From assembly GCA_023053545.1 (NCBI GenBank), contig JAKZAN010000039.1, positions 325,001 to 389,000 of the forward strand: a stretch of 64,000 nt of DNA. The letters are read 5' to 3'. The DNA comes from Lepidurus packardi (Eukaryota > Arthropoda > Branchiopoda > Notostraca > Triopsidae). Below are positions 1 to 10,400 of this stretch, piece after piece (position 1 is the first letter of the stretch; each line of letters begins with the position of its first letter). The position numbers were made by a program, and so were the translations under genes. The notes beneath the pieces were generated by a model. It was given only the letters and a program-made list of their open reading frames with translations, was not told the DNA's origin and did no database searches.

Positions 1-480
1 CTGAATTAATTCGTTACGGACTGAATTAATTCCTTACGGACTGAATTAATTCCTTACGGACTGAATTAATTCCTTAATTCCTTAATTAATTCCTTACGGA
101 CTGAATTAATTTCATACGGACTGAATTAATTCATTACGGACATAATTAATTCCTTACGGACTGATTTAAATCCATACGGACTTAGTTAATTCCTTACGGA
201 CTTAATTAATTCTTTACGGACTGAATTAATTCATTATGGACTGAATTAATTCCTTACGAACTTAATTAATTCCTTACGAAATGAATTAATTAGTTACGGA
301 CTGAATTAATTTCTTACGGACTGAATCAATTCATTACAGACTTAATTTATCCATTACGGACTTAATTAATTCATTACGGACTTAATTAATTCCTTACGGA
401 CTGAACTAATTCCTTACGGACTGAATTAATTGCTTACGGAATGAATTATTTTCTTACGGACTGAATTAATTCTTTAGGAT
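1..480 (+). repeat. W variant string, partial copy 1
   Basis: This stretch has an unusually high density of variant monomers: GATTTAAATCC at 163, CTTAGTTAAT near 181, ACGAAATGAATTAATTAG near 278-295, GAATCAATTC near 323, CTTAATTTATCC near 340, and a closing CTTTAGGATTG marker at 472. The same string occurs at an exact +44,886 offset (45,049 to 45,358), and again near 46,319-46,628 and 50,918-51,190, with a shorter piece near 47,785-47,990. The left edge of the unit is outside the window or lost in a run of plain monomers. There is nothing coding here. The HOR type that fills 44-51 kb was therefore also present immediately at the left of the window. Confidence 0.9.
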
Positions 481-502
481 TGATAGAATTCCTTTCTTAC
501 TG
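472..502 (+). repeat. Diverged marker pair (first of 67)
   Basis: A two-monomer stretch of 39 rather than 40 bp, reading CTTTAGGATTGAT then GAATTCCTTTCTTACTG (this first copy has GATAG instead of GATTG). It differs from consensus at about eight sites, lacks the CpG and carries an EcoRI site. Each copy moves the 20-bp register by -1. Start positions read by eye: 472, 1715, 1982, 3377, 3625, 5304, 5983, 6818, 7497, 9309, 9560, 10219, 10650, 10901, 14184, 14435, 15114, 16462, 16901, 17712, 18331, 18582, 19061, 20412, 20851, 21602, 22101, 25144, 26167, 26890, 27493, 28216, 28744, 31347, 32146, 37849, 38832, 39471, 40134, 40333, 41316, 41955, 42638, 43817, 44008, 44747, 45358, 46037, 46628, 46887, 47138, 47597, 48476, 48759, 49678, 49869, 50608, 52007, 52198, 52917, 53168, 53839, 55522, 58949, 61344, 62246, 62969. 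It is the best landmark for phasing HORs. Confidence 0.93.
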
Positions 503-1010
503 AATTAATTCATTACGGAATTAATTAATCGATTACAGACTGAATTAATTCCTTACGTACTGAACTTATTCCTTACGGAATGAATTAATTCCTTACGGAC
601 TGAATTAACTCCTTACGGACTGAATTAATTCCTTACTGACTGAATTAATTCCTTACGGACTGAATTAATTCCTTACGGACTGAATTAATTCCTTACGGAC
701 TGAATTAATTCCTTACGGACTGAATAAATTCCTTACGAACTGAATTAATTCCGTACGGATTTTATTAATTCCTTACGGACTGAATTAATTCATTACGGAC
801 TTAATTAATCCATTACGGACTGAATTATTTCCTTACGTACTGAAGTTATTCCTTACGGACTGAATTAATTCCTTACGGACTGAGTTAACTCCTTACGGTC
901 TGAATTAATTCCTTACGGACTGAATTAATACCTTACGTACTGAAATAATTCCTTACGGACTGAATTAATTCCTTACTAACTGAATTAATTCCTTACGGAC
1001 TGAATTAATT
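503..1010 (+). repeat. Unphased monomer run between W and the 1.66-kb HOR
   Basis: About 25 monomers, mostly consensus, with scattered variants: TTACGTACTGAAC near 555, a TCCGTACGG palindrome followed by ATTTTATT near 751-765, and GAAGTTATT near 843. Many have counterparts in the HORs further right, but I could not place this stretch as a full copy of any one unit. From about 900 onward (GAATTAATACC, then ACGTACTGAAATAATTCC) it matches the end of the 1.66-kb unit. I see no other structure. Confidence 0.7.
750..775. repeat. Perfect-palindrome monomer TCCGTACGGA (first of many)
   Basis: One T-to-G change turns the imperfect palindrome TCCTTACGGA into the perfect palindrome TCCGTACGGA, which contains a BsiWI site (CGTACG). 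It is almost always preceded by a GGTCTGAATT monomer and followed by TTTTATT or TTTAATT, so it is a fixed variant pair. It occurs in most HORs of the window and is a convenient landmark. Confidence 0.85.
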
Positions 1011-2672
1011 CCTTAATTAATTCCTTACGGACTGAATTAGTTTCATACGGACTGAATTAATTCATTACGGACTTAATTAATCGATTACGGACTGAATTAA
1101 TTCCTTACGTACTGAACTTATTCCTTACGGACTGAATTAATTCCTTAGTTAATTCCTTACTGACTGAATTAATTTCATACGGACTGAATTAATTCATTAC
1201 GGACTTAATTAATCGATTACAGACTGAATTAATTCCTTACGTACTGAACTTATTCCTTACGGACTGAATTAATTCCTTACGGACTGAATTAACTCCTTAC
1301 GGACTGAATTAATTCCTTACTGACTGAATTAATTCCTTACGGACTGAATTAATTCCTTACGGACTGAATTAATTCATTACGGACTTAATTAATCCATTAC
1401 GGACTGAATTAATTCCTTACGGTCTGAATTAATTCATTACGTACTTAATTAATTCCTTACGGTCTGAATTAATTCCGTACGGATTTAATTAATTCCTTAC
1501 GGACTGAATTAATTCCTTACGGACTGAATTAATTCATTATGGACTTAATTAATTCCGTAAGGAATGAATGAATTAATTACGGACTGGAATAATTCCTTAC
1601 GGACTAAATTAATTCCTTACGAACTGAATTAATTCCTTACGGACTGAATTAATTCCTTACGGACTGATTTAATTCCTTACAGAAGGAATTATTTCCTTAA
1701 GGACTGAATTAATTCTTTAGGATTGATTGAATTCCTTTCTAACTGAAAAAATTCCTTACGGACTGAATTAATTCCTTAATTAATTCCTTACGGACTGAAT
1801 TAATTTCATACGGACTGAATTAATTCATTACGGACTTAATTAATCCATTACGGACTGAATTAATTCCTTACGGACTTAATTAATTCCTTACGGACTGAAT
1901 TAATTCCTTACGGACTGAATTAATTCCTTACGGACTGAATTAATTCCTTACGGACTTAGTTCCTTACGGACTGAATTAATTCTTTAGGATTGATTGAATT
2001 CCTTTCTTACTGAATTAATTCCTTACGGACTGAATGAATTCCTTACGGACTGAATTAATTTCATACGGACTGAATTAATACCTTACGGACTGAATTAAAT
2101 CCTTACAGACTGAATTAATTCCTTATGGACTGAACTAATTCCTTAATTCCTTAATTAATTCCTTACGGACTGAATTAATTCATTACGCACTTAATTCTTC
2201 CATTACGGACTGAATTAATTCCTTAAGGACTGTATTAATTCCTTACGGACTGAATTAATACCTTACGGACTGAATTAAATCCTTACGGACTGAATTAATT
2301 CCTTACGGACTGAATTAATACCTTACGGACTGAATTAAATCCTTACAGACTGAATTAATTCCTTACGGACTGAATTAATTCCTAACGTACTGAACTTATT
2401 GCTTACGGACTGAATTAATTCCTTACGGACTGAATTAATTCCTTAATTAATTCCTTACGGACTGAATTAATTTCATACGGACTGAATTAATTCATTACGG
2501 ACTTAATTAATCGATTACAGACTGAATTAATTCCTTACGTACTGAACTTATTCCTTACGGACTGAATTAATTCCTTACGGACTGAATTAACTCCTTACGT
2601 ACTGAAATAATTCCTTACGGACTGAATTAATTCCTTACTAACTGAATTAATTCCTTACGGACTGAATTAATT
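1011..2672 (+). repeat. 1.66-kb HOR, copy 1
   Basis: This unit repeats at +1,662 bp. Shared landmarks are the 12-bp-class junction CCTTAATTAATTCC at 1,011 and 2,673, the unusual CCTTAGTTAATTCC at 1,143 and ~2,805, and CTTTAGGATTG markers at 1,715 and 3,377. Two marker pairs (1,715 and 1,982) lie inside. It also holds two TCCGTAAGGA-type or palindromic variants (about 1,483 and 1,553), the shortened ACTTAGTTCC monomer near 1,964 (-4 bp), and the paired-deletion string CCTTAATTCCTTAATTAA near 2,140. The length fits 20n plus four 12-bp remnants, two -1 markers and one -4 deletion. Boundaries are arbitrary in phase, since this is one period of a tandem repeat. Confidence 0.9.
1550..1590. repeat. 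Reverse-complement half-monomer (first of many)
   Basis: The string TCCGTAAGGA at about 1,554-1,563 is the exact reverse complement of TCCTTACGGA. It is followed by ATGAATGAATTAATTACGG, so on the - strand the first 12 bases read ATTCCTTACGGA, as in a normal monomer. Relative to the + strand consensus there are six substitutions in 25 bp. The same compound variant recurs wherever the HOR carrying it was copied, for example near 3,216, 5,822, 10,059, 14,952, 16,271, 18,069, 20,231, 23,591, 29,412, 39,310, 44,567, 54,277 and 59,428. The local event is best read as a one-time inversion-like change that was then amplified. Confidence 0.8.
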
Positions 2673-4315
2673 CCTTAATTAATTCCTTACGGACTGAATT
2701 AGTTTCATACGGACTGAATTAATTCATTACGGACTTAATTAATCGATCACAGACTGAATTAATTCCTTACGTACTGAACTTATTCCTTACGGACTGAATT
2801 AATTCCTTAGTTAATTCCTTACTGACTGAATTAATTTCATACGGACTGAATTAATTCATTACGGACTTAATTAATCGATTACAGACTGAATTAATTCCTT
2901 ACGTACTGAACTTATTCCTTACGGACTGAATTAATTCCTTACGGACTGAATTAACTCCTTACGGACTGAATTAATTCCTTACTGACTGAATTAATTCCTT
3001 ACGGACTGAATTAATTCCTTACGGACTGAATTAATTCATTACGGACTTAATTAATCCATTACGGACTGAATTAATTCCTTACGGTCTGAATTAATTCATT
3101 ACGTACTTAATTAATTCCTTACGGTCTGAATTAATTCCGTACGGATTTAATTAATTCCTTACGGACTGAATTAATTCCTTACGGACTGAATTAATTCATT
3201 ATGGACTTAATTAATTCCGTAAGGAATGAATGAATTAATTACGGACTGGAATAATTCCTTACGGACTAAATTAATTCCTTACGAACTGAATTAATTCCTT
3301 ACGGACTGAATTAATTCCTTACGGACTGAATTAATTCCTTACAGAAGGAATTATTTCCTTAAGGACTGAATTAATTCTTTAGGATTGATTGAATTCCCTT
3401 TCTAACTGAAAAAATTCCTTACGGACTGAATTAATTCCTTAATTAATTCCTTACGGACTGAATTAATTTCATACGGACTGAATTAATTCATTACGGACTT
3501 AATTAATCCATTACGGACTGAATTAATTCCTTACGGACTTAATTAATTCCTTACGGACTGAATTAATTCCTTACGGACTGAATTAATTCCTTACGGACTT
3601 AGTTACTTACGGACTGAATTAATTCTTTAGGATTGATTGAATTCCTTTCTTACTGAATTAATTCCTTACGGACTGAATGAATTCCTTACGGACTGAATTA
3701 ATTTCATACGGACTGAATTAATACCTTACGGACTGAATTAAATCCTTACAGACTGAATTAATTCCTTATGGACTGAACTAATTCCTTAATTCCTTAATTA
3801 ATTCCTTACGGACTGAATTAATTCATTACGCACTTAATTCTTCCATTACGGACTGAATTAATTCCTTAAGGACTGTATTAATTCCTTACGGACTGAATTA
3901 ATACCTTACGGACTGAATTAAATCCTTACGGACTGAATTAATTCCTTACGGACTGAATTAATACCTTACGGACTGAATTAAATCCTTACAGACTGAATTA
4001 ATTCCTTACGGACTGAATTAATTCCTAACGTACTGAACTTATTGCTTACGGACTGAATTAATTCCTTACGGACTGAATTAATTCCTTAATTAATTCCTTA
4101 CGGACTGAATTAATTTCATACGGACTGAATTAATTCATTACGGACTTAATTAATCGATTACAGACTGAATTAATTCCTTACGTACTGAACTTATTCCTTA
4201 CGGACTGAATTAATTCCTTACGGACTGAATTAACTCCTTACGTACTGAAATAATTCCTTACGGACTGAATTAATTCCTTACTAACTGAATTAATTCCTTA
4301 CGGACTGAATTAATT
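2673..4315 (+). repeat. 1.64-kb HOR, copy 2
   Basis: Tandem copy of the preceding unit. The offset drops from 1,662 to 1,643 between the markers at 3,377 and 3,625. The change of -19 is explained by loss of one 20-bp monomer before ACTTAGTTACTTACGG (near 3,598) and gain of one C in GAATTCCCTTTCT near 3,390. The rest runs parallel: the CGCACTTAATTCTTCC monomer lies near 2,187 and 3,830, and ATCGATCACAGACTG, present only here, lies at 2,743 and 4,386. Few substitutions separate the copies, so the duplication looks recent relative to the age of the variants. Confidence 0.9.
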
Positions 4316-4670
4316 CCTTAATTAATTCCTTACGGACTGAATTAGTTTCATACGGACTGAATTAATTCATTACGGACTTAATTAATCGATCACAGACTGA
4401 ATTAATTCCTTACGTACTGAACTTATTCCTTACGGACTGAATTAATTCCTTACGGACTGAATTAACTCCTTACGGACTGAATTAATTCCTTACTGACTGA
4501 ATTAATTCCTTACGTACTGAACTTATTGCTTACGGACTGAATTAATTCCTTACGGACTGAATTAATTCCTTAATTAATTCCTTACGGACTGAATTAATTT
4601 CATACGGACTGAATTAATTCATTACGGACTTAATTAATCGATTACAGACTGAATTAATTCCTTACGTACT
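4316..4670 (+). repeat. Chimeric partial third copy of the 1.64-kb HOR
   Basis: The first ~120 bp continue copy 2 as expected (AGTTTCATACGG, then ATCGATCACAG at 4,386). Near 4,443 the string switches: where CCTTAGTTAATTCC is expected, GAATTAACTCC appears, and from about 4,500 it carries TTACGTACTGAACTTATTGC, which belongs about 400 bp upstream in the unit (compare 2,386-2,405). The switch keeps the 20-bp register. This is an internal HOR junction of the kind expected from misaligned exchange between repeat copies. Confidence 0.75.
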
Positions 4671-6184
4671 GAACTTATTCCTTACGGACTGAATTAATTC
4701 CTTACGGACTGAGTTAACTCCTTACGGTCTGAATTAATTCCTTACGGACTGAATTAATACCTTACGTACTGAAATAATTCCTTACGGACTGAATTAATTC
4801 CTTACTAACTGAATTAATTCCTTACGGACTGAATTAATTCCTTAATTAATTCCTTACGGACTGAATTAGTTTCATACGGACTGAATTAATTCATTACGGA
4901 CTTAATTAATCGATTACGGACTGAATTAATTCCTTACGTACTGAACTTATTCCTTACGGACTGAATTAATTCCTTAATTAATTCCTTACTGACTGAATTA
5001 ATTTCATACGGACTGAATTAATTCATTACGGACTTAATTAATCGATTACAGACTGAATTAATTCCTTACGTACTGAACTTATTCCTTACGGACTGAATTA
5101 ATTCCTTACGGACTGAATTAACTCCTTACGGACTGAATTAATTCCTTACTGACTGAATTAATTCCTTACGGACTGAATTAATTCCTTACGGACTGAATTA
5201 ATTCATTACGGACTTAATTAATCCATTACGGACTGAATTAATTCCTTACGGACTTAATTAATTCCTTACGGACTGAATTAATTCCTTGCGGACTGAATTA
5301 ATTCTTTAGGATTGATTGAATTCCTTTCTTACTGAATTAATTCCTTACGGACTGAATGAATTCCTTACGGACTGAATTAATTTCATACGGACTGAATTAA
5401 TACCTTACGGACTGAATTAATTTCATCCGGACTGAATTAATTCATTAAGCACTTAATTAATCCATTACGGACTGAATAATTTCCTTACGTATTGAAGTTA
5501 TTCCTTACGGACTGAATTAATACCTTACGGACTGAATTAAATCCTTACGGACTGAATTAATTCCTTACGGACTTAATTAATTCCTTACGGTCCGAATTAA
5601 TTCATTACGGACTGAATTAATTCCTTACGGACTGAATTAATTCCTTACGGACCTAATTAATTCCTTACGGACGGAATTAATTCCTTACGAACCTAATTAA
5701 TTCCTTACGTACTTAATTAATTCCTTACGGTCTGAATTAATTCCGTACGGATTTAATTAATTCCTTACGGACTGAATTAATTCCTTACGGACTGAATTAA
5801 TTCATTATGGACTTAATTAATTCCGTAAGGAATGAATGAATTAATTACGGACTGGAATAATTCCTTAGGGACTAAATTAATTCCTTACGAACAGAATTAA
5901 TTCCTTACGGACTGAATTAATTCCTTACGGACTGAATTAATTCCTTACAGAAGGAATTATTTCCTTAAGGACTGAATTAATTCTTTAGGATTGATTGAAT
6001 TCCTTTCTAACTGAAAAAATTCCTTACGGACTGAATTAATTCCTTAATTAATTCCTTACGGACTGAATTAATTTCATACGGACTGAATTAATTCATTACG
6101 GACTGAATTAATACCTTACGGACTGAATTAAATCCTTACGGACTGAATTAATTCCTTACGGACTGAATTAATACCTTACGGACT
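4671..6184 (+). repeat. 1,514-bp HOR, copy 1
   Basis: Repeats at exactly +1,514 bp, with no net indel over the whole unit. Matching landmarks are GAGTTAACTCC (4,711 and 6,225), CCTTGCGG (5,285 and 6,799), AAGCACTT (5,447 and 6,961), and markers 5,304/6,818 and 5,983/7,497. 1,514 equals a multiple of 20 plus three 12-bp remnants and two -1 markers. Near 5,821 lies TCCGTAAGGAATGAATG, the reverse-complement half-monomer, and near 5,750 the TCCGTACGG palindrome. The unit contains parts of the 1.66-kb HOR in a new order, so the two are relatives and not independent families. Confidence 0.92.
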
Positions 6185-7698
6185 GAACTTATTCCTTACG
6201 GACTGAATTAATTCCTTACGGACTGAGTTAACTCCTTACGGTCTGAATTAATTCCTTACGGACTGAATTAATACCTTACGTACTGAAATAATTCCTTACG
6301 GACTGAATTAATTCCTTACTAACTGAATTAATTCCTTACGGACTGAATTAATTCCTTAATTAATTCCTTACGGACTGAATTAGTTTCATACGGACTGAAT
6401 TAATTCATTACGGACTTAATTAATCGATTACGGACTGAATTAATTCCTTACGTACTGAACTTATTCCTTACGGACTGAATTAATTCCTTAATTAATTCCT
6501 TACTGACTGAATTAATTTCATACGGACTGAATTAATTCATTACGGACTTAATTAATCGATTACAGACTGAATTAATTCCTTACGTACTGAACTTATTCCT
6601 TACGGACTGAATTAATTCCTTACGGACTGAATTAACTCCTTACGGACTGAATTAATTCCTTACTGACTGAATTAATTCCTTACGGACTGAATTAATTCCT
6701 TACGGACTGAATTAATTCATTACGGACTTAATTAATCCATTACGGACTGAATTAATTCCTTACGGACTTAATTAATTCCTTACGGACTGAATTAATTCCT
6801 TGCGGACTGAATTAATTCTTTAGGATTGATTGAATTCCTTTCTTACTGAATTAATTCCTTACGGACTGAATGAATTCCTTACGGACTGAATTAATTTCAT
6901 ACGGACTGAATTAATACCTTACGGACTGAATTAATTTCATCCGGACTGAATTAATTCATTAAGCACTTAATTAATCCATTACGGACTGAATAATTTCCTT
7001 ACGTATTGAAGTTATTCCTTACGGACTGAATTAATACCTTACGGACTGAATTAAATCCTTACGGACTGAATTAATTCCTTACGGACTTAATTAATTCCTT
7101 ACGGTCCGAATTAATTCATTACGGACTGAATTAATTCCTTACGGACTGAATTAATTCCTTACGGACCTAATTAATTCCTTACGGACGGAATTAATTCCTT
7201 ACGAACCTAATTAATTCCTTACGTACTTAATTAATTCCTTACGGTCTGAATTAATTCCGTACGGATTTAATTAATTCCTTACGGACTGAATTAATTCCTT
7301 ACGGACTGAATTAATTCATTATGGACTTAATTAATTCCGTAAGGAATGAATGAATTAATTACGGACTGGAATAATTCCTTAGGGACTAAATTAATTCCTT
7401 ACGAACAGAATTAATTCCTTACGGACTGAATTAATTCCTTACGGACTGAATTAATTCCTTACAGAAGGAATTATTTCCTTAAGGACTGAATTAATTCTTT
7501 AGGATTGATTGAATTCCTTTCTAACTGAAAAAATTCCTTACGGACTGAATTAATTCCTTAATTAATTCCTTACGGACTGAATTAATTTCATACGGACTGA
7601 ATTAATTCATTACGGACTGAATTAATACCTTACGGACTGAATTAAATCCTTACGGACTGAATTAATTCCTTACGGACTGAATTAATACCTTACGGACT
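6185..7698 (+). repeat. 1,514-bp HOR, copy 2
   Basis: Tandem duplicate of the preceding unit. The joint is readable at about 6,181-6,185: the left flank GAATTAATACCTTACGG matches the end of copy 2 (near 7,690), while the right flank GAACTTATTCC matches the start of copy 1 (4,671). After 7,698 the string goes on with GAATTAAATCCTTACAG instead of GAACTT, which marks the end of the duplicated segment. I saw no substitution between the copies in the parts I compared line by line, so this is among the youngest duplications in the window. Confidence 0.92.
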
Positions 7699-8499
7699 GA
7701 ATTAAATCCTTACAGACTGAATTAATTCCTTACGGACTGAATTAATTCCTTACGTACTGAACTTATTGCTTACGGACTGAATTAATTCCTTACGGACTGA
7801 ATTAATTCCTTAATTAATTCCTTACGGACTGAATTAATTTCATACGGACTGAATTAATTCATTTCGGACTTAATTAATCGATTACAGACTGAATTAATTC
7901 CTTACGTACTGAACTTATTCCTTTCGGACTGAATTAATTCCTTACGGACTGAATTAACTCCTTACGGTCTGAATTAATTCCTTACGGACTGAATTAATAC
8001 CTTACGTACTGAAATAATTCCTTACGGACTGAATTAATTCCTTACTAACTGAATTAATTCCTTACGGACTGAATTAATTCCTTAATTAATTCCTTACGGA
8101 CTGAATTAGTTTCATACGGACTGAATTAATTCATTACGGACTTAATTAATCGATTACAGACTGAATTAATTCCTTACGTACTGAACTTATTCCTTACGGA
8201 CTGAATTAATTCCTTACGGACTGAATTAACTCCTTACGGACTGAATTAATTCCTTACTGACTGAATTAATTCCTTACGGACTGAATTAATTCCTTACGGA
8301 CTGAATTAATTCCTTACGGACTGAATTAATTCCTTACGGACTTAATTAATTCCTTACGGACTGAATAAATTCCTTAACTGAATTAATTCCTTATGGACTG
8401 AATTAATTCCTTACTGACTGAATTAATTCCTTACGAACTGAATTAATTCCTTACGGACTGAATTAATTCCTTACGGACTTAATTAATTCCTTACGGTCT
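7699..8499 (+). repeat. Mosaic linker of HOR fragments
   Basis: Begins with pieces found near 2,341-2,440 and 4,560-4,840 (TACGTACTGAACTTATTGC, then ATCGATTACAG, then ACGTACTGAAATAATTCC), with private changes such as ATTTCGGACTT near 7,862 and CCTTTCGGACTG near 7,920. From about 8,260 it becomes a run of near-consensus monomers. At about 8,374-8,381 a monomer reads CCTTAACTG, a 3-bp loss of CGG that removes the CpG and shifts the register. No gene or other element is seen. Confidence 0.75.
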
Positions 8500-10400
8500 G
8501 AATTAATTCCGTACGGATTTTATTAATTCCTTACGGACTGAATTACTTCCTTACGGACTGAATTAATTAATTACAGACTTAACTAAATCCTTACAGACTG
8601 AATGAATTCCTTATGGACTGAATTAATTAATTACGGACTTAATTAATCGTTTACGGACTGAATTAATTCCTTACGGACTGAATAAATTCCTTACTGACTG
8701 AATTAATTCCTTACGGACTGAATTAATTCCTTACGGACTGAATTAATTCCTTACGGACTGAATTAATTCCTCAATTCCTTAATTAATTCCTTACGGACTG
8801 AATTAATTTCATCCGGACTGAAGTAATTCATTACGCACTTAATTAATCCATTACGGACTGAATTATTTCCTTACGTATTGAAGTTATTCCTTACGGACTG
8901 AATTAATTCCTTACGGACTGAATTAATTCCTTACGGACTGAATTAATTCTTTACGGACTGAATTAATACCTTACGGACTGAATTAAATCCTTACGGACTG
9001 AATTAATTCCTTACGGACTTAATTAATTCCTTACGGACTGAATTAATTCATTACGGACTGAATTAATTCCTTACGGACTGAATTAATTCCTTACGGACCT
9101 AATTAATTCCTTACGGACGGAATTAATTCTTTACGGACTTAATTAATTCCTTACGAACTTAATTAATTCCTTACGTACTTAATTAATTCCGTACGGATTT
9201 AATTAATTCCTTACGGACTGAATTAATTCCTTACGGACTGAATTAATTCATTACGGACTGAATTTATTCCTTACGGACTGAACTATTTCCTTACGGACTG
9301 AATTAATTCTTTAGGATTGATAGAATTCCTTTCTTACTGAAAAAATTCCTTACGGACTGAATTAATTTCTTAATTAATTCCTTACGGACTGAATTAATTT
9401 CATACGGACTGAATTAATTCATTACGGACTGTATTAATCCATTACGGACTGAATTAATTCCTTACGGAATTAATTAATTCCTTACGGACTGAATTAATTC
9501 CTTACGGACTGAATTAATTCCTTACGGACTGAATTAGTTCCTTACGGACTGAATTAATTCTTTAGGATTGATTGAATTCCTTTCTTACTGAATTAATTCC
9601 TTACGGACTGAATTAATTTCATACGGACTGAATTAATACCTTACGGACTGAATTAATTTCATCCGGACTGAATTAATTCATTAAGCACTTAATTAATCCA
9701 TTACGGACTGAATTATTTCCTTACGTATTGAAGTTATTCCTTACGGACTGAATTAATACCTTACGGACTGAATTAAATCCTTACGGACTGAATTAATTCC
9801 TTACGGACTTAATTAATTCCTTACGGTCTGAATTAATTCATTACGGACTGAATTAATTCCTTACGGACTGAATTAATTCCTTACGGACCTAATTAATTCC
9901 TTACGGACGGAATTAATTCCTTACGAACTTAATTAATTCCTTACGTACTTAATTAATTCCTTACGGTCTGAATTAATTCCGTACGGATTTAATTAATTCC
10001 TTACGGACTGAATTAATTCCTTACGGAATGAATTAATTCATTATGGACTTAATTAATTCCGTAAGGAATGAATGAATTAATTACGGACTGGAATAATTCC
10101 TTACGGACTAAATTAATTCCTTACGAACTGAATTAATTCCTTACGGACTGAATTAATTCCTTACGGACTGAATTAATTCCTTACAGAAGGAATTATTTCC
10201 TTAAGGACTGAATTAATTCTTTAGGATTGATTGAATTCCTTTCTAACTGAAAAAATTCCTTACGGACTGAATTAATTCCTTAATTAATTCCTTACGGACT
10301 GAATTAATTTCATACGGACTGAATTAATTCATTACGGACTTAATTAATCGATTACAGACTGAATTACTTCCTTACGTACCTAACTTATTCCTTACGGACT
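8500..10400 (+). repeat. L block, copy 1
   Basis: A ~1.9-kb variant string that recurs at +4,875 bp (13.38-15.3 kb). Landmarks: CCTCAATTCC (8,769 and 13,644), marker with GATAG (9,309 and 14,184), marker 9,560/14,435, AAGCACTT (9,683 and 14,578, offset 4,895), and marker 10,219/15,114 (4,895). The +20 change is one additional GAATGAATTCC monomer in copy 2 near 14,485. The part from 9.64 to 10.3 kb also matches 6.92-7.58 kb at +2,722, so this block shares a module with the 1,514-bp HOR. Confidence 0.87.

Noticed and set aside
1550-1590. Large inverted segment or orientation switch of the array
   Set aside because: Only 10-12 bp match the reverse complement. Monomers on both sides keep + orientation throughout the window.
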